Source: Trebonia sp. | GTDB lineage: Bacteria; Actinomycetota; Actinomycetes; Streptosporangiales; Streptosporangiaceae | Reading direction: 5' to 3' | Assembly: GCA_030038035.1 (NCBI GenBank) | Contig: JASHPP010000538.1 | Location: 1-8,568, forward strand | DNA length: 8,568 nucleotides | In this document: one piece after another, positions 5,851 to 8,568 of the stretch | Layout: each line of letters begins with the position of its first letter | Position numbering within the stretch: position 1 is the first letter of the stretch | Translations under genes and position numbers: made by a program | Notes under the pieces: generated by a model | Told to the model about the DNA's origin: nothing | Seen by the model: the letters and a program-made list of their open reading frames with translations, nothing else | Database searches by the model: none

Positions 5851-6728
5851 GGCCGGTCCTCCTTCCAGGAGATCGCGGCGAGCAGCTGCTGCCGCCAGGT
5901 CTCGGTCCCGCGCAGCTCGTTGAACGTGAAGATGTGCAGCCCGCGGATGTTGGTGCTGTGCCTGCCCGCCGCGGCGGCGAGCTGCCTGGCGAGTTTCGTG
6001 GGGCGGTAGCCCCCGGGCAGCAGGAAGCGCGACAGCATGCCCTGCTGCTTGTGCAGGAAGCGCGCCGACTGGCCCAGCCCGATGCCCGCGCAGATGCGGA
6101 CCAGCTTCTGCCGGTTCACCGGCCCGGGGATGCCGACGTAGACGGGAAGCTCCACGCCCGCCGTGGCGATGTCCGCGGCCCACGTCGCGGTCGTCGCGGC
6201 GTCGAAGCACATCTGGGTGAGGACGCGGGTGGCCAGCGGCGCCTTCCGCCGCAGCGCCTCGTCGATCGCCTGCCTGGCGATCGACGCGTGGCCCTCCGGG
6301 TACCCGCCGATGCCGACCTCGGTGAACGGGTGCCCCGCCGCGGCCATGGCCAGCAGCAGCGAATGCGCGTCCGGATACGGGCCCGCCGGGACCGGCGCGT
6401 CGCCGCCGATCACGAACACCGACCGGATCCCGGCCTCGGCTAGCCGGTGCACGACCTCGCGGACCTGCGCTTGCCCGGTGAACTGCCTGGCCGGCAGGTG
6501 CGGGGCGACCGTGTACCCGTGCTTGTGCAGCCGCTCGGCGAGGTCAAGGGTCGTGCCGATTCCCTTGGCCGCGGTCACCGTGACCGTCAGCGGGACGTCA
6601 CCGGGCACGTTCTCGAGCACGTCCCGTTCGGTGTTCTTGAACGGCATCACCTCATAGCTGATGTTGCGCACCAGGTCGGCGAGGCGGGAGTGCCGGGACT
6701 CCCCGGCGATGGGCAGTGCTGTGCTCAT
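5847..6728 (-). CDS. metF: MetF-like 5,10-methylenetetrahydrofolate reductase
   Basis: A 293-aa TIM-barrel flavoprotein of the MetF family, divergent from housekeeping MetF. Visible landmarks are E26 in SYEVMPFK (the family proton-donor glutamate in FEFFPP of E. coli), VTVTAAKG (49-56), APHLPARQF with H77, VIGGDAPVP with D110, GGYPEGH (141-147), LTQMCFD with Q172, GIPGPV (199-204) and FTFNEL (267-272). It would interconvert methylene-THF and 5-methyl-THF. Being first in a coupled operon with ligA and ligB, a role in recycling 5-methyl-THF from THF-dependent aromatic O-demethylation is attractive, as for the metF beside ligM in Sphingobium SYK-6. Neither ATG 6728 nor the in-frame ATG 6770 has a clear ribosome binding site; 6728 is nearer the family N-terminus. 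The frame stays open upstream into an amidase remnant, which is not part of this protein. Confidence 0.88.
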   Translation of the reverse strand: MSTALPIAGESRHSRLADLVRNISYEVMPFKNTERDVLENVPGDVPLTVTVTAAKGIGTTLDLAERLHKHGYTVAPHLPARQFTGQAQVREVVHRLAEAGIRSVFVIGGDAPVPAGPYPDAHSLLLAMAAAGHPFTEVGIGGYPEGHASIARQAIDEALRRKAPLATRVLTQMCFDAATTATWAADIATAGVELPVYVGIPGPVNRQKLVRICAGIGLGQSARFLHKQQGMLSRFLLPGGYRPTKLARQLAAAAGRHSTNIRGLHIFTFNELRGTETWRQQLLAAISWKEDRP

Positions 6729-6805
6729 AGCGCCAGTAGACCCGGCCGCGGCCGCCGTGTCGTCCGACATCGGGGCCGACTTGGCCGGGACAAATGACGT
6801 AGGGG

Positions 6806-6831
6806 AGGCGCCACGGATCGTTCTGGATAAG
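6806..6831 (-). promoter_or_regulatory. shared 26-bp element, copy B (upstream of metF-ligAB)
   Basis: Read on the minus strand from 6831: CTTATCC, GAACG and TCCGTGGCG at the same spacing as in copy A upstream of the kinase, 23 of 26 identical. It ends 77 nt before the metF ATG and begins just where amidase similarity stops (about 6834). A second short match, TTTGTCCCG at 6794-6786, lies between it and metF and repeats the core found upstream of the SnoaL-like gene. It probably controls the metF-ligA-ligB-hydrolase operon. Alternatively, it is part of a promoter recognised by a particular sigma factor. Confidence 0.6.
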
Positions 6832-6833
6832 GG

Positions 6834-7334
6834 GCGGGCCGCACCTGGTCGCGGGTCGACCGGGGTGAGCGGGCCGGTTCCCGCCTCGATCGCCGCGGCG
6901 GCGTCCAGGCACAGGTCCTCGCGGAAGCGCGGCCCGATGACCTGCACGGCCTGCGGCAGGCCGCCGTCGCAGCCGACGGGCACGGTGACCGCGGGCAGGC
7001 CCAGCAGGTTGACGGCCACGCACATCCGCAGCGCCGCCGGCCAGCCGGCCTGCCAGCGCGGGTCGAGGTCGGAGCCCACCTCGAACGCCGGGCGGGTGCA
7101 CAGTTCGCCGATGTGCGGCGCGCCCTGCGCCGCCACCGCGTCCCGCAGCGCGGCGACGCCAAGCGTCGTCGCCGAGCCGGCCACGTCGATGTTCTCCTTG
7201 ACCGTCATCGGCACCCCGGTGAGCGGCCCGGGCTTGTCCCGTTCGTTTCGCCGCAGCGCCTCGTCGGCGGCGTCAGCGGCCCGCAGCGCCTCCCGCGCCA
7301 GCACGACGGTGATCGCGTTGACCGCCGGGTTCAT
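6834..7334 (-). pseudogene. internally deleted amidase-signature enzyme remnant
   Basis: Two pieces of an amidase-signature (AS) enzyme are joined in frame. The first (residues 1-70 from ATG 7334) has MNPAVNAI, GPLTGVPMTVKENIDVAG with the catalytic lysine K46, and TTLGVAALRDAVA. The second (about 80-167) is the C-terminal part: TRPAFEVGSDLDPRW, NLLGLPAVTVPVG, LPQAVQVIGPRFREDLCL, GPLTPVDPR. The roughly 270 residues between them, including the GGSSGG signature with the nucleophilic and cis serines, are gone; the join is near residues 72-80 (about 7095-7120). The usual N-terminal helix before VNPAVNAI is also missing, and no stop codon follows, so the frame runs on into metF. There is no ribosome binding site before 7334. 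It cannot be a functional amidase. Codon use is still normal, which implies recent loss or an assembly collapse. Confidence 0.82.
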
Positions 7335-7366
7335 TCCGCAGGCTCGCGCCGCCCGCCGGCCCGGGG

Positions 7367-7990
7367 TCAGTCGAAGGAGGGCCTGCGGTCCCTGCTGCGC
7401 TTGAGCTCGAAGAAGCCGTCCGCCTTGATCACCAGCACCAGCCCGTCCCACAGCTCCCCGGCGGCCTCGCCGCGCGGCGCGGGCGTGATGACAGGGCCGA
7501 ACATGGCCTTGCCGCGGACGCGGATCACCGGAGTCCCGACGTCGAGGCCGACCTCGTCGAACGCCTCGTGGTGGGAGGCCTTGATCAGCTGGTCGAAGTC
7601 GGTGCTCTCGGCGGCGTCGGCTAGCGACGCGGGCAGCCCGGTTTCCGCCAGGGCCTCGGGGATCACGTCCGGATCTCCCCGGCGCTCCTGGTTGTGGATG
7701 CGGGTGCCGATGGCGGTGTAGAGCGGGCCGAGGATGCCGGGACCCGCGTGCTCCGCCGCGGCGGCGCAGACCCGGACCGGCCCCCAGGCCCGGCTCATGC
7801 GCTCAAGGTATTCCTCGCTCAGGCCCTTGCCCTCGTGCTGGACCAGGTTCAGGTAAGCCAGCGACATGATCCGCCAGTCGGTCTGCACGGGCCGGACCTT
7901 CTCCACCTCAAGCATCCAGCGCGAGGTGATCCAGGCCCAGGGGCACAGCGGATCGAACCAGAACTGGACGTCTTCGCGCTCTCCTGCCAT
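7367..7990 (-). CDS. DsbA-family protein, mycothiol-dependent nitroreductase (Rv2466c)-like
   Basis: A 207-aa thioredoxin-fold protein closely resembling M. tuberculosis Rv2466c over its length. Shared features include FWFDPLCPWAWITSRWMLEV (10-29), SRAWGPVRV (66-74), PLYTAIGTRIHNQ (89-101), the cis-proline segment VGTPVI (P154), and FGPVITPAPRGEAAGELWD (164-182). It ends in FFELKR plus PSFD. The active site reads C16-P-W-A19 instead of the C-P-W-C of Rv2466c, so the resolving cysteine is missing. A monothiol mechanism using mycothiol, or a glutathione-S-transferase-kappa-like activity, is more likely than a dithiol one. The start is fixed by AAGGAGT (8004-7998), 7 nt before ATG 7990 and overlapping the end of the aldolase gene (5-nt gap), so the two are co-transcribed. 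A role in redox handling or electrophile detoxification within the catabolic locus is inferred. Confidence 0.9.
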   Translation of the reverse strand: MAGEREDVQFWFDPLCPWAWITSRWMLEVEKVRPVQTDWRIMSLAYLNLVQHEGKGLSEEYLERMSRAWGPVRVCAAAAEHAGPGILGPLYTAIGTRIHNQERRGDPDVIPEALAETGLPASLADAAESTDFDQLIKASHHEAFDEVGLDVGTPVIRVRGKAMFGPVITPAPRGEAAGELWDGLVLVIKADGFFELKRSRDRRPSFD

Positions 7991-7995
7991 GGCGG

Positions 7996-8568
7996 TTACT
8001 CCTTGTGGTCCGGGGCGATACGGTCGGCCAGGCGCAGCATGGCCTGCCAGGCCAGATTCGGCGAGCCGGTGTCCGCGTAGTCGTCGGCACCGCCGTCGCC
8101 CGCGAACTGTCGCGCCGCGCGCTCGCAGACGTCCGGCGGCACCACGAGCGGCGCTCCCCCGGCCATCGCGTCCACCTGGATCTGGCACGCGCGCTCCAGG
8201 TAGAACATCCGCAGGAACGCCTGCCCGGGCGTCCTGCCCACGGTGAGCAGCCCGTGGTTGCGCAAGATCATGACCGGCTTGTCGCCGAGGTCGGCGACGA
8301 GCCGCTTCTTCTCCTCGCTGTTGACCGCGATGCCCTCGTAGTCGTGGTAGGCGACTCGGTTGTAGAACTCAAGGGACATCTGGTTGAGCGGGAGCAGCCC
8401 GTGCTCCTGGGCGGCGACCGCGCAGCCCGCCTTCGTGTGCGTGTGCAGCACGCACAGCGCGTCCTCGCGGCTCTCGTGGATCGCGCTGTGGATCACGAAC
8501 CCCGCTTGGTTGACCCGCCACGGCCCGTCGGTGACCAGCCGCCCGTCCAGGCCGACGATCACCAGGCT
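7996..8568 (-). CDS. class II aldolase/adducin family protein (5' part beyond window)
   Basis: 190 codons are visible to the TAA at 7998-7996; the frame is open to the window edge, and the missing N-terminus should be roughly 60-70 residues. The metal site is recognisable: the His pair in VLHTHTKAG and the third His in ILRNHGLLTVGR. Typical family segments are VNQAGFVIHSAIH, FYNRVAYHDYEGIAV and MFYLERACQIQVDA. The family binds a divalent metal and performs retro-aldol cleavage or decarboxylation. Members in aromatic pathways include 3,4-dihydroxyphthalate decarboxylase (PhtC) and CmtD of the p-cumate pathway. With ligAB downstream on the same strand, a decarboxylase producing or consuming a ring-cleavage metabolite is plausible. 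The window does not exclude a sugar-acid role. It is followed at 5 nt by the DsbA-family gene. Confidence 0.88.
   Translation of the reverse strand, partial: SLVIVGLDGRLVTDGPWRVNQAGFVIHSAIHESREDALCVLHTHTKAGCAVAAQEHGLLPLNQMSLEFYNRVAYHDYEGIAVNSEEKKRLVADLGDKPVMILRNHGLLTVGRTPGQAFLRMFYLERACQIQVDAMAGGAPLVVPPDVCERAARQFAGDGGADDYADTGSPNLAWQAMLRLADRIAPDHKE

Noticed and set aside
1659..6831. The two 26-bp copies as terminal inverted repeats of a transposon
   Set aside because: There is no transposase, no target-site duplication next to the copies, and each lies at promoter distance from a gene start. Kept only as an alternative in a finding.
5847..7451. One 534-codon minus-strand frame suggesting an amidase-MetF fusion protein
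   Set aside because: The amidase part lacks its catalytic core, its own start and its stop. A regulatory element lies inside the join, and MetF similarity begins near 6728. It is better explained as a remnant followed by a separate gene.

Overview
The window is GC-rich DNA with dense, strongly G/C-ending codons, purine-rich ribosome binding sites and short gene overlaps. This fits a soil-type Actinomycetota; the sequence alone does not fix a genus. I see no tRNA, rRNA, CRISPR array or transposase.

Layout. On the left (1-791) are two small minus-strand genes: a carboxymuconolactone-decarboxylase-fold protein and a SnoaL/NTF2-like protein. Positions 964-1630 hold two gene remnants lying back to back, each missing its 5' part: an unidentified 3' end on the minus strand and the C-terminal third of a MocR-type (GntR/aminotransferase) regulator on the plus strand. 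Positions 1729-3923 carry a translationally coupled two-component system: a soluble PAS-GAF histidine kinase and a NarL/LuxR-type response regulator. Converging on it from the right is a minus-strand operon (6728 down to 3936): a MetF-like methylenetetrahydrofolate reductase, LigA and LigB (the two subunits of a protocatechuate 4,5-dioxygenase-type extradiol dioxygenase), and an alpha/beta hydrolase. Upstream of it, same strand, lie an amidase remnant that has lost its catalytic core, a DsbA-family protein like mycothiol-dependent nitroreductase Rv2466c, and a class II aldolase/adducin protein cut by the window edge.

How the genes may work together. LigAB opens catechol-type rings at the 4,5 (meta) position. 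MetF interconverts methyl- and methylene-tetrahydrofolate, the C1 product of THF-dependent aromatic O-demethylation. Their ATGA coupling suggests catabolism of methoxylated aromatics, although the demethylase and lower-pathway genes are not in the window. The class II aldolase could be a decarboxylase feeding or following ring cleavage.

Main new observation: a 26-bp element, identical at 23 positions, lies just upstream of the kinase gene (1659-1684, plus) and just upstream of metF-ligAB (6831-6806, minus). It is the best evidence here that the two-component system and the catabolic operon share a regulator, possibly the response regulator itself. A shorter related core lies upstream of the SnoaL-like gene. 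Three deletion scars in one small window indicate that the locus has been remodelled, or that the assembly collapsed.
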